This document shows, one piece after another, positions 1 through 11,085 of a DNA stretch of 64,000 nucleotides. Made by a program: the position numbers and the translations under genes. Within the stretch, counting starts at the first letter, position 1. Each line of letters opens with the position of its first letter. The notes under the pieces are model-generated. The model had not been told where the DNA came from. It saw only the letters and a program-made list of their open reading frames with translations, and did not search any database. The stretch lies in contig OZ007567.1 of assembly GCA_963931925.1 (NCBI GenBank), positions 79,143,186-79,207,185 on the forward strand, in the 5' to 3' direction. Source of the DNA: Onchidella celtica (lineage: Eukaryota; Mollusca; Gastropoda; Systellommatophora; Onchidiidae).

Positions 1-769
1 AATAAAGAGAAATTACAAATCTGACGAGGGAAAGGCCCGTACTGTAAAGTATGTCTAACTGGAATATAAATTTGTAAATACAACAGAAATCTATTAAATC
101 AACTTGTAGACTTCGACCTCCTTCAGAAACGACAATATGGTCCACACCAGAAAATAATTCTTTCATGGACCAGCAGGCATAACACCGTCTTCGGATATCT
201 GCTAAATCCACTGAATTCTGTCACAGCCACACACAGTATACATTCGGAGGGATCTTCCCACTGGTGTAAAAAGCTAAATGTATGATAAGTATGACCTAGG
301 AGGAGTCTGCTAAGGACAATTTTTTCATCTCTCCAATTTTCCTGAGAGGCATTCGTCAACAACACTACATCAACAAATGGCAGCAGTCATGAATGAACAA
401 GGCAGCCTAATTCCAGGTTGGAGGCACTGACATGCGCTCTCCTCGCAAGCTACACCTGCTACATCTACAGCAGCGTCAAGTACAAATAATGCCAACAAAA
501 TTCAGAGCTGATTCCAAAAACAGTGTACTTGCCCTCTGAAACACGCTGTCCGACATGAAAAAAAAGGGGGGGATACGCAGCTTTGTTGCTCCAATCCATT
601 TTTCATTTTGATCATCTGAAAATATCTTTTTGATCGTAGGTGTGCGGTTTACTATAATAAATTTCAACAGCCTGGCCGTAGCCCAACAGTGTGGCACTGC
701 CATGACACACAAAGACTGGTTAACACATCTACTGTCTGGACCTAGCGGACCTGCTATACGATGTAAACC
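1..769. other. Unannotated sequence
   Basis: No gene, repeat array or mobile element could be recognised. Open frames here are short, lack family motifs and overlap on both strands. Confidence 0.4.
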
Positions 770-834
770 CAAGCACACCATGCTGAGCCAGCACTTAAAA
801 CGGACCCGTGCCGACTGGTATACGGAGGGAATCC

Positions 835-1270
835 AAGCGCACCAAGTGCACCCAAGCGGACTAGTTTACGAAGGGAATCCAAGCACACACCAAGTGGACC
901 CAGGCAGACTTAGTACACCAAATGAGTCTAAACACACCAAGTGGACTTAACACACCAAGCGGACCCAGTACATCAAGTGGACCCAGCACACTGAACACGT
1001 CAAGCGGACCCAGCACATCAAGTGGACCCAGCACGCCAAGTGGACCCAGCACGCCAAGTGGACCCAGCATGTCAAGTGGACCGAGTACATCAAGTGGACC
1101 CAGCACGCCAAGTGGACCCAGCACGTCAAATGGACCGAATACGTCAAGTGGAGCCAGCACATTCAGTGGACCCAACACATCCAGTGGACCCAACACACCA
1201 AATGGACCGAGCACGCCAAATGACCAACAAATCAAGTGGACCATGCACACTTGACCCAACACATCAAATA
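835..1270 (+). repeat. 18-bp minisatellite (about 20 units)
   Basis: The unit is close to CAAGTGGACCCAGCACGC, tandemly repeated with point variants. Outer units (835-960, 1200-1270) are more diverged than the core at about 960-1160. Because 18 is a multiple of three, several frames stay open and read as hexapeptide repeats such as SGPSTP on the plus strand and VLGPLD on the minus strand. I treat these as by-products of the repeat, since no non-repetitive coding sequence adjoins them. Confidence 0.9.
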
Positions 1271-1299
1271 GAGCCAAGCGCACCAGGCACACCCAATTC

Positions 1300-4185
1300 A
1301 CCATCATCAGTCCACCATCTAGCCCGAATGTGATTCTTTATCCAGGAACCATGAGCAACAACTTCTCAAGACAGGCTCTCAATGCTTCCAACTCTCTTAA
1401 TCTATACCCTCATTTGGCCCCACTTCTTGTGATTTTAAAGCCCTTCATCTGAAGCCCTGGAAGAAAAGACACCTTGGAGTCGCTTTATCATTTAATACTG
1501 AATGACGAGTGTGTCAGCTTTGGACAGGAAAAACAGCCGGAAGCCAACATTACTTCCAGCATGGACGCCAAAACCAATGTTTTAGCTTTTTTGTGTGTGT
1601 GGCTGCAACGGCAGAGGAAAAAAAAAAAAAAAAAAGCACACACCCCAGAATTATGTTCTCAAAGACAAATCCATCCGACGTCAATCCAGCGTCGCAGCTG
1701 ACGAGAAAAAAAGTCGCCAAATCCCGCTGTCAGACCGGTATGAGTTCACCTCCGTCGCTGTGGAGACCCATGGGATGCTAGGCGGGCAGTCCTTCCGCTT
1801 CCTCTTCAGCTCAACGGCGCCAGTGACCGACGCAAAAGACGATCCGAGAAAAAAGGCTTATTTGGCTTATCATGGTTGTTCATGGCAACGCCTTCTCGGT
1901 ACTCTCTGCTGGCCTCAGTGTCGACACTTGTTGGTCATTTACGTACAGTTTAGCTATTTGTCTGACTTGTTATATATTTTATTTCCTACCTTGTCACATA
2001 GATGACCCATTACGTTTTCACAAATGCATGAGTACATTTTATCCACTGCGAGATTTGATGGGAGCGTGGACATTATTTTTATGCTGTGATTCGAAGCGAC
2101 TGTTGCCATTTTCATTCAGTGTGGATCCTGGAAAGCTTGATAAATCTAGTGCCAGAGTTAAGACCTTCCCTGATACAGATCATACCCACCCTGCGATCCT
2201 TACACCCATCCCACAACCGAATCGCTGCTGATCTCAGGGATGAGCTTTACAGCGTGACAGTCAGTGTGCTCATACAAGGGCTACAAAGAATGTGCCGTGT
2301 TCCCAATGTCGAGGGCACAGACTGTTTCCCATCAGATACTGACAACTGCACGACTAGGACACCTTTTAGATTTCAACACATTTCAGAATGTTAACCCTTT
2401 CTTGTAACTCTATTTTGTTTGTTTGGTATCAAATTCCTCAGGAAAAGAATCTTTCCAATAGTGTGTTTCTTATGAGTGTAATGACATCAAGTTCAGTTTT
2501 GGGTACCCAGTACTTTGTTAATGTCACGTATGGCATATTTAATATTTCACACACCTGGGGTTATAACGTATTTCGACTGCATTTTAATTGCATTGACAGT
2601 CCAGTGAAACCGAGCTCCCCACAATGCCCCGAATGCAGGTTTTCGGTAATTACTTCCAGATATGCCGAAAGAAGAATGTCTTTCAATATTGCCTTTATTT
2701 TTTTTAAACTCAGGAACATCTTTACGCTACAGCCCTGCTGAAAACATCAGTTAAAAGTGAGTCTTGCATAAAAGGCGTCTAAAAAATTGAAGGCGATCGA
2801 ACAAAACTGGCACTCTGTCATTCAGGGAAAAAACATCTGAAGCCTTTTTGGTCAGAATAAAGACTGGAAGTCCAGGCACCGGCGAGAATGGATTTTATGC
2901 ATGTCAAGAGCTAAATCGAGCCATTTCAAGCACTTTTATTCTCAATTTGAAATTTAAAAAAAAAAAAAAAAAGCGAATCAGCTTCCTTTTTCCTCACCAA
3001 AAATCTCGGAATTCCGACATCGCCAGAATTGATCATTTCATAAATTCCACTTACTCTTTTCTCCCATGTTTTGAACAGACAACAGAATACCCATCAGCAA
3101 AAAAAGGTTTCCACAAACTTGTGACATTTGATTGCGTCCAAAACGGTTCCTGTTTTTAAGGCAGCTATCCATAGTGTAACAAACTTAATTCTCTTCTGTT
3201 ACCATGCGTACCAGTGCACTTATTTTCAAGTGTTTATTTGTCCCATTATTTATCACAAACACATATTGCGTATAGACTTACGCAAGTTTGGCGTCAGAGT
3301 CCAAAAACGGTAATGTGCTATTCTGTAGTAAACTGTTTGTCAATACTGAAGGAGTAAAAAATTCAGTTATTTTCCATTAGCACAAGCAAGGCAAAATCAC
3401 GTGCATCAGGAAATATTAGATTAGTCCTGTGCTTAAAAGACATGATTTAGGACATTTAATGCTTGTGATTTGGCTATTTATACCGATAACATGAAAATTC
3501 CTAAGTCCACATACTTTCTAAACTTGATTTCGTGTCATGGATACGAAGATTCACTTGTCCTCATTGACATCACTGTAAACAATATGTATTTAACTCTCCT
3601 GCTCAAAATCTTTCGGTGACTCTCATCCCATATTTGTAGTATGGAATGCCATAAAACACATGGATTATATGAGACAAGTGAGAAACAGAGACGACATGGA
3701 ATATTAACAAAACTTTTGTTTTGATTCACTGCTCCCATGTTCCCCGCTGAAGTTCGACAAGAGATAATAAAAGCTGAGAGACAAGGAAATAATGTGAGCG
3801 CCCAAAACGCATACACGTAAATTTTGAAGGAAGACACCTCTGACTGGCGAAGACTGCGAAACGAAATCTGATTATACGCAACTTCATTTTTCGACAACAT
3901 TAGAAGCCATAGTTACAATTATGTTGTTTGTGTTGGGCCAGCCACGTCATCAAGTTCCGCCTATGCTTAGCAACTAAACCCTTTTGTGTAGAAAGTAAAA
4001 GAAATTCACACAATTATGGAAGTATGGGGTTAAAAACAACAAAAGCCAATATTTTTGGATACGATGACAAGTGACGAGAATTGGACCATGATATGGGGGT
4101 GGGATGGGAAAGGGGGGTGGGAGAGAGAAATGTGTTCCTCGTCACGAATTTGTCAAGTATCGAATTCAATAAGGTATTGGTTTGT
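1300..4185. other. Unannotated sequence
   Basis: AT-rich sequence with A-runs near 1619-1635 and 2958-2972. Open frames (for example 1595-2005 and 2388-2741) carry no recognisable domain. Nothing here can be supported as a gene. Confidence 0.35.
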
Positions 4186-4192
4186 GTTTTGT

Positions 4193-4605
4193 ATAGGCCC
4201 ATTGCGAATGACGTCACAGTGTTTTGTTTTGTACTTCCGACACCCAAAATGGCGGGTGGATCAGATGACGAGTTTAACTTCGAGATAATGTCTAAGCGGT
4301 CAAAATGCCTGCTGGTTTCATTGCAGACTGTTATGACAAGGGTGGAAAGGATGGATTCAAGCTGGTCAGATTCCCTACCATCCGTGGAAACAAGGGAAAG
4401 GAAGTGAAAGAAATGTCCGAACGTCTCCCATGTGCGTGTACACACGTGTCATCGTTTACTTTTTTTTAGCTCGCCACCGATTGGTTCGCGACGTCTGAAG
4501 TGCTCGCAGTGCAAATCAGCTAACGAATCAAAATCAATGCTACCATCGCCATGGTTTTGCGTCGGTCCTTACTACCAAAATGGCCGATATCCGCAATGGG
4601 CCTAT
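4193..4605. mobile_element. Short TIR DNA transposon (MITE) with THAP-like remnant
   Basis: A perfect 14-bp inverted repeat, ATAGGCCCATTGCG, opens at 4193 and its reverse complement closes at 4605. Reading the ends as GGCCCATTGCG leaves a TA dinucleotide on each side (4194-4195 and 4603-4604), which fits a 2-bp TA target duplication and an element of about 407 bp. The left subterminal part holds TGACGTCAC. Inside lies a short open frame resembling a THAP zinc finger. THAP domains occur in P, ISL2EU/IS4EU and Harbinger-related transposons. The TA flanks argue against P (8-bp duplications), so the superfamily is left open. Confidence 0.6.
4305..4469 (+). pseudogene. THAP-like zinc-finger exon remnant
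   Basis: A 54-residue open frame from ATG 4305 to TAG 4467-4469. Residues about 9-35 read CYDKGGKDGFKLVRFPTI followed by a basic stretch. This matches the way the first half of a THAP DNA-binding domain runs: cysteine, glycine/lysine loop, then a hydrophobic F-x-FP segment. The first cysteine expected just upstream is missing, and the C-terminal half (Trp, C-x2-H, AVPTIF-type box) is absent, so it cannot fold as a complete C2CH finger. It sits inside the TIR element at 4193-4605, so it is probably what remains of the autonomous transposase's first exon. The call rests on pattern memory only. Confidence 0.4.
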
Positions 4606-4948
4606 TGATGGTCGTTCATTTTCTCTGCCTCCTTTTTGGACTGATTAAGTGGATTTTCACTTGATTAAAACTATTTATTTTTGCATGTGACGATTCATGA
4701 AATTGTGGAGAATCCCACGGAACATTTCCACAAGGTGAAACTTTTGGAATTGTGAAGAATTTGTCGAAAAACTTAGGATTTTGTCGCTGAATTTGTGTAA
4801 AAGAAAAAAAATTGCTAAGTTTTCAAGCGTTCAATCTCACGTGCCGAGCTAAAAAGTATTCATCCAGTAGCAGCTGAATACTGTTTTTATTTGTTTCTAT
4901 ACTTTATACCACCGGAAAGAACACAGCATGCCAAGGAAAATATGAAAA

Positions 4949-5600
4949 ATGTATGATACACAAAATGAAGATGTATTTGAAAAGGGGGCAGCTGTCAAGC
5001 ATGTGGGCAGCAGGGATAGTAAAAGGAGGAGAGAGAGTAGTGGACCCGTTGTAGAAGAAGAGCTAACACGGCTCGCTAAAGATGTTAAGGATATGAAGTT
5101 ACAGTTGTCTGGTGCAACTGACGCTGTAACAAAAATCAGATCTGAAATCAGCAAAGATAGGAAATGCTTTGGGCCAGTTTTTGGACCGACTGTGTATACA
5201 AGTGAAAGATTGACTGAAATAAACAGAAAATTTGACCCGCAGGCACAAGAAGTTATCAAAACCAACCAACACGTGCAAAAGATGTCAAGTAAGATTGTAG
5301 AGATGGAAAGAAGATGATCGAACTTGAATGGAAGTCCGTAGACCAGGAGACGAGAAGCCGTGGAAACAATCTGATTTTTTTTTAATGGCATTCCAAAGGC
5401 GGAAGGAGAGGACTGCTGTCCACTGCCAAGGATTTTACGGAGAAGGAGATGCGTTTGGCTGGTGGCAGAGAGTTCTCCATCTAGAGAGCACACAGCATCG
5501 GTGTCAGAAGGCACATTTACTGATTACGTTCTTTGGTCCTACGCTGCAAAGCTGCTGCTCCTAAGACGCCCGTCTAGAAAAACTGGTTCGACGGAATCTA
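4949..5600 (+). pseudogene. L1-type LINE ORF1 (coiled coil plus RRM-like), decayed
   Basis: The frame 4949-5317 gives 122 residues. It is highly charged, with heptad-like spacing from about residue 35 onward (EELTRLAKDVKDMKLQL, later QKMSSKIVEMERR), as in the coiled coil of L1-family ORF1 proteins. Just downstream, in shifted frames, come pieces typical of the following RRM-like domain: SRGNNLIF near 5350, GIPKAEGED near 5390, RAHSIGVRR near 5495 and SLVLRCK near 5540. At least two frameshifts and in-frame stops separate them. ORF1p binds RNA and chaperones nucleic acid in the retrotransposition particle. No endonuclease or reverse transcriptase follows, so this is an isolated fragment. Confidence 0.5.
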
Positions 5601-6330
5601 CATGCGAGTTACATCTTTCCAGTTTTGGGCGATTTAAAAAAAAAAAAAATTGTTTTCATTTATGAAGGCACTTCCAATCTAGATTCTTATCTCTCAAGTG
5701 ATCACTAACCACAGGGTTTGGTGAAACAAAATGGTAGGGGCTATCAGTTTTGGGTCGTGTAGCTAAATACAATAATTATATGCATTTTTGGAGGGAGGGA
5801 GCTCTGTTAGTCTATTTTGTAACATGAATTGCATTTTCTCTACCATACACAGGTCATTCCATCTCCTGTGGCCTCGTCTGATATTTATGTGAAGTTTTTT
5901 TAAAAGAGGAAGTGGAGATTACTATGTTTTCGGAGAGACAGATGATGAAAGCTTCATAACCGCTGGCACCCCAGAAAGTTATAACTGGGAGATCATATCC
6001 CTCAATCGAGTCGCTGTAGACAAACGAGGGGCATTTTTTTTTCACGTAACATGGCATTTTCAAAATAAAGTTTAGTGATACTTTTCCCAACTATACAAGT
6101 GTCTTTTTCACTTCATTATATGATTGTGTTTGTTGAGATTTAGCAGTAATATTTGGTTAAAAGCTGATGGTATATGGTGGCTACGAGCCTCAAGTATGGC
6201 GTGAAACCCAAGTTTTTCCCTTTTCTGCCTATTGCATTCACCACAGGGGGCATCAGAAGTAAGGTCTTTTTCAACCTGGAAATTGGTGATCTGAGAGGTA
6301 GTCTACTTTGCGGCAATTTTTTTCGATAAT
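5601..6330. other. Unannotated sequence
   Basis: No supported gene or repeat, apart from an A-run at 5638-5649. The 3' remainder of the L1-type fragment may extend into the first part. Confidence 0.35.
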
Positions 6331-6350
6331 CGAAAGTGCCCCAAACGTGG

Positions 6351-6812
6351 ATGCCTGCTGAACTGTTCTCTCAAACATCGACCACCGAGTGGTATTCAGT
6401 GGCGCAAAGTCTGAATTGGTATACAGTGCAACAGGCATGTCAATGGTGCCAGTACCCCAGAGGTAGATGCCTGCTGAACTGTTCTCTCAAACATCGGCCA
6501 CCGAGTGGAGTTCAGTGGCGCAAAGTCTGAACTGGTATACTGTGCAGTGGACATGCCAGCGGTGCTAGTACACCTATGTTGGATGCCTGCAGAACTGTTC
6601 TCTCAAACATCGGCCACCGAGAGGTATTCAGTGGCGCAGTCTGAATTGGTATACTGTGCACCGGACATGCCAGCAGTGCTTGTACACCTATGTTGGATGC
6701 CTGCAGAACTGTTCTCTCAAACATTGGCCACCGAGAGGTATTCAGTGGCGCAAAGTCTGAATTGGTATACTGTGCACCGGACATGCCAGCAGTGCTAGTA
6801 CACCTATGTTGG
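6351..6812 (+). repeat. Tandem array, four ~116-bp units
   Basis: Unit starts (ATGCCTGC) lie at 6351, 6467, 6583 and 6697, giving periods of 116, 116 and 114 bp. Each unit carries a shared core: TCTCAAACATCGGCCACCGA, then GTGGTATTCAGTGGCG, then AATTGGTATACTGTGCA. The third and fourth units are nearly identical. The same family recurs at 16670-16830, and a related form at 16918-17530. Such arrays often sit inside Helitron-like or other DNA transposons, but no terminal structure was identified here. Confidence 0.85.
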
Positions 6813-7680
6813 GTTAGGCACTTCAATGACGCTCCGATAGGCTCGCCCGCGGCAGCCTTTTTCGCCCGTAGCCAACTGTGACCGGCCGTGACTGTTGCGC
6901 ATTCACATGGTCTCAAAAACCATCCTTTTTGTTTCGTTAACATCGACTTGTCGGCACTTCCGATACATATTTTTTTAAAGGGGAATGAATGCTCTTCAAA
7001 ATGACGTTCTCCAAGTTTGTGTCGATTCGATAGTTCTAGAGATATTTTGATTCAAAAATGAGGTAAATTAGAATCTGTGAGTGCATAAAATCTACTTGTC
7101 TTAGGTTTTTGAAACTTCACTTCGATCTTTTTAACGACCTTTTCTCCCGAATGTGGTAAAAATTCAGTTAATTGAACTATGCAGCAAGGCGCTGGGCTTT
7201 GCCCGAAAATGCATCTTTACATTCAACGCCGTTAGGCGTTCGCCCTCATCTTCATCCCCTCGCTCTCAGTGTTTCAATCGGCGCTTCGTAACTTCGGCAT
7301 CTCGTTTATATCGCGTCAGTGCCAGTCATAATAATTTGACAGAATAATTGAAAATATGTTCAGGTACGTTTTTCTTGTTTTGTTTTATTTTGTTTTTTTC
7401 TATATTTGTTTGTAAGATGGTTGACACCAATAAAATACTTATTAATAATAATAAGGGGGACATTTCACAAGCTCCAGATCTTTTATTACTAGTAGAATAG
7501 AAGACTCCTCTCATTGGATCTATACTTACTTATCTAATCAGACTTAGTATTTTATCACTTATGATGAGTAGGCCTATAGCTACCTTGTTGTGTGTTTACA
7601 TTATTAGTGGGCCTGTCACTTCAGACTTCGTTCTTTTCATCTGATTTTTTTTTCTACATGACAAGTATTATTGGCGTGAA
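6813..7680. other. Unannotated sequence upstream of LTR remnant
   Basis: No gene recognised. A purine-rich AAGGGGGA-like stretch lies near 7455. The true 5' boundary of the LTR at about 7.7-7.83 kb could lie in this region. Confidence 0.3.
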
Positions 7681-7683
7681 TGA

Positions 7684-7831
7684 GTGTGATGTAAAGCCAA
7701 TCTGGCATGTTACAATTTATGTATTCGGACGTTATGGTTAAACAAGAATAAACCTGGCAGTTAGCCAACGATCATATGGCGGCCTTCGTGTCGAGTGTTT
7801 TCTAAAAGAACCTGTTCAACTAAATATTACA
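7684..7831 (+). mobile_element. 3' part of a Ty3/Gypsy-type LTR
   Basis: The right edge is fixed by a primer-binding site at 7832: the sequence ends TATTACA immediately before it, giving the usual CA terminus of an LTR. A polyadenylation signal AATAAA lies at 7747-7752, where the R region would be expected. The left edge is uncertain. TGTGATGTAAAG at 7684 is one candidate TG start, but earlier TG dinucleotides are possible. No second LTR copy was found downstream of the pol remnant. Confidence 0.5.
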
Positions 7832-7849
7832 TGGTGTCAGAAGTGGGAT
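7832..7849 (+). promoter_or_regulatory. Retrotransposon primer-binding site
   Basis: TGGTGTCAGAAGTGGGAT directly follows the CA end of the LTR. This is the common form of the tRNA primer-binding site and its adjoining bases in animal Ty3/Gypsy-type elements. In an intact element, gag would follow within a few hundred bases; here the C-terminal end of pol follows at once. Confidence 0.7.
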
Positions 7850-7857
7850 GATCCCAG

Positions 7858-8508
7858 GTGAAAGCAGATGATCCTTACGTTGCCATTCTCAACGATCGAG
7901 CAACACCATTAAAACAAGGAAAAAGTCCTGCTGAACTTCTACAAGGAAGGCAGTTGAGAACCAAATTACGAAATCTGCCATCCCAAATGAAACCTAAAGA
8001 ACTAAACCTAAAGAAATTTCATTCAGCAGATGAATATCAGAAGGAACAACAAAAGTACTATTTTGATAAAAGGCATGAGCATTTCGAACAAAACGATACT
8101 GTCTGGATTACAAAACCAAAATTTGAAAAAGCAGTAATCCTTGAATCATTTCAACCTCAGAGTCAGAGAGCAGATGTGCACGAGAGGTCTTATCTCGTCA
8201 AAACTCATACAGGCACTAAAAGACGAAACAGACTACATCTGCGTAGGCGAACATTTGCTCCGTATGATGAAGGGATATCAACACCAGGAGCTACGCCATT
8301 AATTCCGACTCCCAGAGACATGTCCAACCGAGCAAATGACAGACACTCCATGGATAATGACGTGTATGGTATTGAGACACCGTTGCCTGAGACTGCATCA
8401 AACGGTGCTACACCACCTCCACAACACAACCGTGGTCAGCCAACGCAGTCACATTACACATCACGTAGCGGCCGTGTGATCAAACCTCCACAAAAGTTAA
8501 CACTGTAA
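7858..8508 (+). pseudogene. C-terminal pol (integrase end) of a Ty3/Gypsy retrotransposon
   Basis: A 216-residue open frame with no ATG at its start, ending at TAA 8506-8508. Its first 50 residues follow the classic end of the Gypsy integrase core: DPYVAILNDRATPLKQGKSP, then AELLQGRQLRTKL. After that come a basic linker with YYFDKRHEHFEQNDTVWI (the GPY/F-like region), RRNRLHLRRRTFAPYD, a low-complexity Pro/Thr stretch and RSGRVIKPPQKLTL at the end. Protease, reverse transcriptase, RNase H, the HHCC finger and the catalytic DDE are all missing. The frame is uninterrupted over 651 bp, so the loss of the 5' part may be fairly recent. It sits only 8 bp after the primer-binding site. Confidence 0.85.
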
Positions 8509-9300
8509 TGCTGGTGTCCTACAGTCGCATACCCTTTCATGGAGCACATTTAATACGTTGTGACATTTTGGACATTTCCTAATAATCTTAAGACAGTTAA
8601 GTAGTCGCTAAATATTACAATGAGGACAAGTTAGAGCTTGGCTATTGGGCAATGGCTGAATCAGAATTTACATGTAATTCTGTCGATCATACAGTTGGTG
8701 CAGACATGTTTTATGCTGATGTTATTCTTGAATGCATAACTTTTTTGTAGGTTTTGTAGCCTATCTGTGGAGAATGGCTTTTTGATGAGTGAATACTAGT
8801 AATAGTATGAGTCTCTTTATTCTTTTATAGTTTGGTTTTTGGTTGATGAAAAAATACACAGATCTACATTGAGTACCTGGGTAACATGAACAATGTTTGC
8901 GACATGGAATTTTCATTTTAAACATTTTCAATTGAAGGAAGATTTTCTTGTATGCTTTGCCTTTTAAAATCTTGTACAAACATTAACATTCAAAATGCTG
9001 TATAACAACTGAAAATATCTTAATGGCTTGCAAAGTTATGCATATAAACGTGAAATATCACGAGAATCCATTTGTGGAATTTTTCAGTCATAATATTTCC
9101 TTCAGAAATTACATATAAAAATTGTTCCACTAAGATGTTGAATAGACTTTGTCATTTAAATTCATGTGCAGATCGCTCCCAGAAAAGTACAGTTACAGAT
9201 TGTGATCACTTGTTCTGTATCAGCAAAGAGAAAGTATGCCAGGAAGACGACATTCAGTTCCTGGGTGCCTCTGTTGACTCTGTGAAGACGTTTTCTGGGA
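8509..9300. other. Unannotated sequence downstream of Gypsy remnant
   Basis: AT-rich, no supported gene. I compared it by eye with the LTR end at 7684-7831 and found no matching 3' LTR. Confidence 0.35.
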
Positions 9301-9751
9301 CTTCCGGTTGTGACTAGCTGGTGGCTGTCACGCTTTGATTCGACTGCGATTTTTGTAGCGAAGAGAAGGCTGGAAGGTAAGTATAGCCTCAAGAATCCGT
9401 CAGGATATCAGGTGAGTGCTCCGCTGCCTTCTCGTGTTCTTTTTATTTGGAAGACATTAATTGATTTGATCGACTTGTTCCATTTTCGGGTCTGGACAGT
9501 GCGTTTCTCTCTCCCCCCCCCCCCCCCCGTGTTTTTTGTCAACAACACAGCCCGGTCGCCCACCTCTCCCCCGCTTACCTGTACTTTTTTTTTCCTCTGT
9601 GTAGTGTGCAGAGTTACTTGCTGTTCAAGACCGCTTTTTTGCTCGGGTTGGTATTATTCACTTGTCCTACAGCTTACTAACTATAACTGTTGTGTCGCGT
9701 TGTATTTGCCGTCTTTGTTTTTGCCTTTATCGTAAGTAAAGGTTTATTGCC

Positions 9752-11085
9752 ATGTCGTCAATTCTACCAGTATTTTTCCTGGCGAAAGCCTTCCCATTTA
9801 ACGGAGAGAGGGGCTTGTCCCCTTTCGATGTCTGCTCCTCCGCGGAGAGCGCGTCCGGCGCGGGCGAGACGGTGGGTGCGCAAAGAATTGGCGGCCTATG
9901 ACGAATATATACTAGATCGCAAACTGCCAGGGCCACGCTCCTGGCGAAGGGAACTAGTGTAAAAGGGGTGCACATACCCCTTTTAACCAAAACCCATTTT
10001 TAGTAAGAGGTGGGGAGGGTAAGAAAATCCCTGCCACGAGATTGACGGTGGGATCCCGAGGCTATTGAGGCGGCTCTTAATAAACTGGGAGTCAAGAGCC
10101 TTTCAAAACTAGACATGGAAAGGCTGAGAGATCCCCAAGGGCAGGCTGACCCCTTGGGTCTCGTCGAGAAGAATAGTCTGGATCAGTCTCCCAGAAAAAC
10201 CCCTCCCGGCCAGGGTCCAAATGGATCCGTTTTGGGCCTCCCTCTATTACAGGGAAATGAAGGACGAGATACAGGTTTGTAGAAAGTGCCTTCAAAAAGG
10301 GCACACAGCGAGAATGTGCACCAACCAGGAAGTGTGCTTGTTGTGCCGTAATCCGGGGCACAGAAAAAACGAATGTGAAAATGGACCTCGGGAAAAAGAC
10401 AAGGATGACAAGATAGTGGAGGAAGAGAGAGACAGGCGAAACGAAAAGGATGGACTAAAGACGGAAGACGTAACATTGGGGACCACAATCGCGGAGATGG
10501 TAAGTAGCAAACAAAAACCACCTACTGACATCTCAAGAGAAAGCGACGATAGTAGTTATGAAGATGCCGAGGATGAGGAGGAGAGTGAAGATCTTGCTGA
10601 AAGAGAAGCGGCCGAAGACTAGAGAAAGGCCGAGAACGAAGAAAGGACGGTGAGGTAATTGATTCTCCGCAGAAAGAACAAAGCAAAGAAATGAAAACAA
10701 AGAAAACAGTGAACAGGAAAGAAAAACAATAGGAAGTGAAGAGGAGGCAACAAGAACCAAAGACAACGAGGAGGACGCTCCACAGAAGATTCAGCAAAAC
10801 AACACGAACTCTCCTCTGAATGCACAAACCGATATAAGGGAACAAAAAAAAAATGGACAAAGAACCGATGGAGAGAGAGGAAGGAAGAAGGAAAAATGTA
10901 CAGAAATAAAGGGGAAGAAAGAGACAAACACCCTACCTTTCTTCCTGAGTAAAGCTCGGTCAGTGAGCACAAAAAGGAGGATCCCAGATTCGCCTTTGAA
11001 AAACACGATGGAGCAGCCTTCACAAAAGATAAGGTGCGACCCACAGACTAATAAAATACCCAGACTGGATGAGCCCATTGTGTGA
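9752..11085 (+). pseudogene. LINE ORF1, gag-like nucleic-acid-binding protein (broken)
   Basis: Coding similarity is spread over several frames. Upstream pieces include TVGAQRIGGL (about 9870) and KEIPATRLTVGS (about 10020), then EAIEAALNKLGVKSLSKLDM (about 10060-10120). The best frame, 10221-10622, begins DPFWASLYYREMK and holds two CCHC-type zinc knuckles, CRKCLQKGHTARMC and CLLCRNPGHRKNEC. A long acidic/basic tail follows (EDAEDEEESEDLAE). The tail continues in other frames to about 11080, where SKARSVSTKRRIPDSPL can be read. The protein would bind the element's RNA. The region around 10030-10060 looks internally deleted, because the usual segment between the strand-rich part and the helix-rich part is missing. 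Confidence 0.75.
11034..11041. repeat. Target-site duplication, left copy
   Basis: GTGCGACC immediately left of the MITE. It is repeated exactly at 11434-11441 on the other side. Confidence 0.85.

Noticed and set aside
861..1307. 148-codon minus-strand frame rich in VLGPLD repeats
   Set aside because: Entirely an 18-bp minisatellite read in an open frame; overlapping frames on both strands are equally open.
4897..5514. 205-codon minus-strand frame, the longest clean minus-strand frame outside repeats
   Set aside because: It lies antisense to the L1-type ORF1 fragment, whose coiled-coil composition explains the open Leu/Ser-rich opposite strand; no family recognised.
7452..7459. Polypurine tract just before an LTR
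   Set aside because: AAGGGGGA-like sequence is not followed by a TG LTR start, and no LTR copy was seen immediately after.
8509..9060. 3' LTR of the Gypsy remnant
   Set aside because: No match to the 5' LTR end at 7684-7831 on visual comparison.
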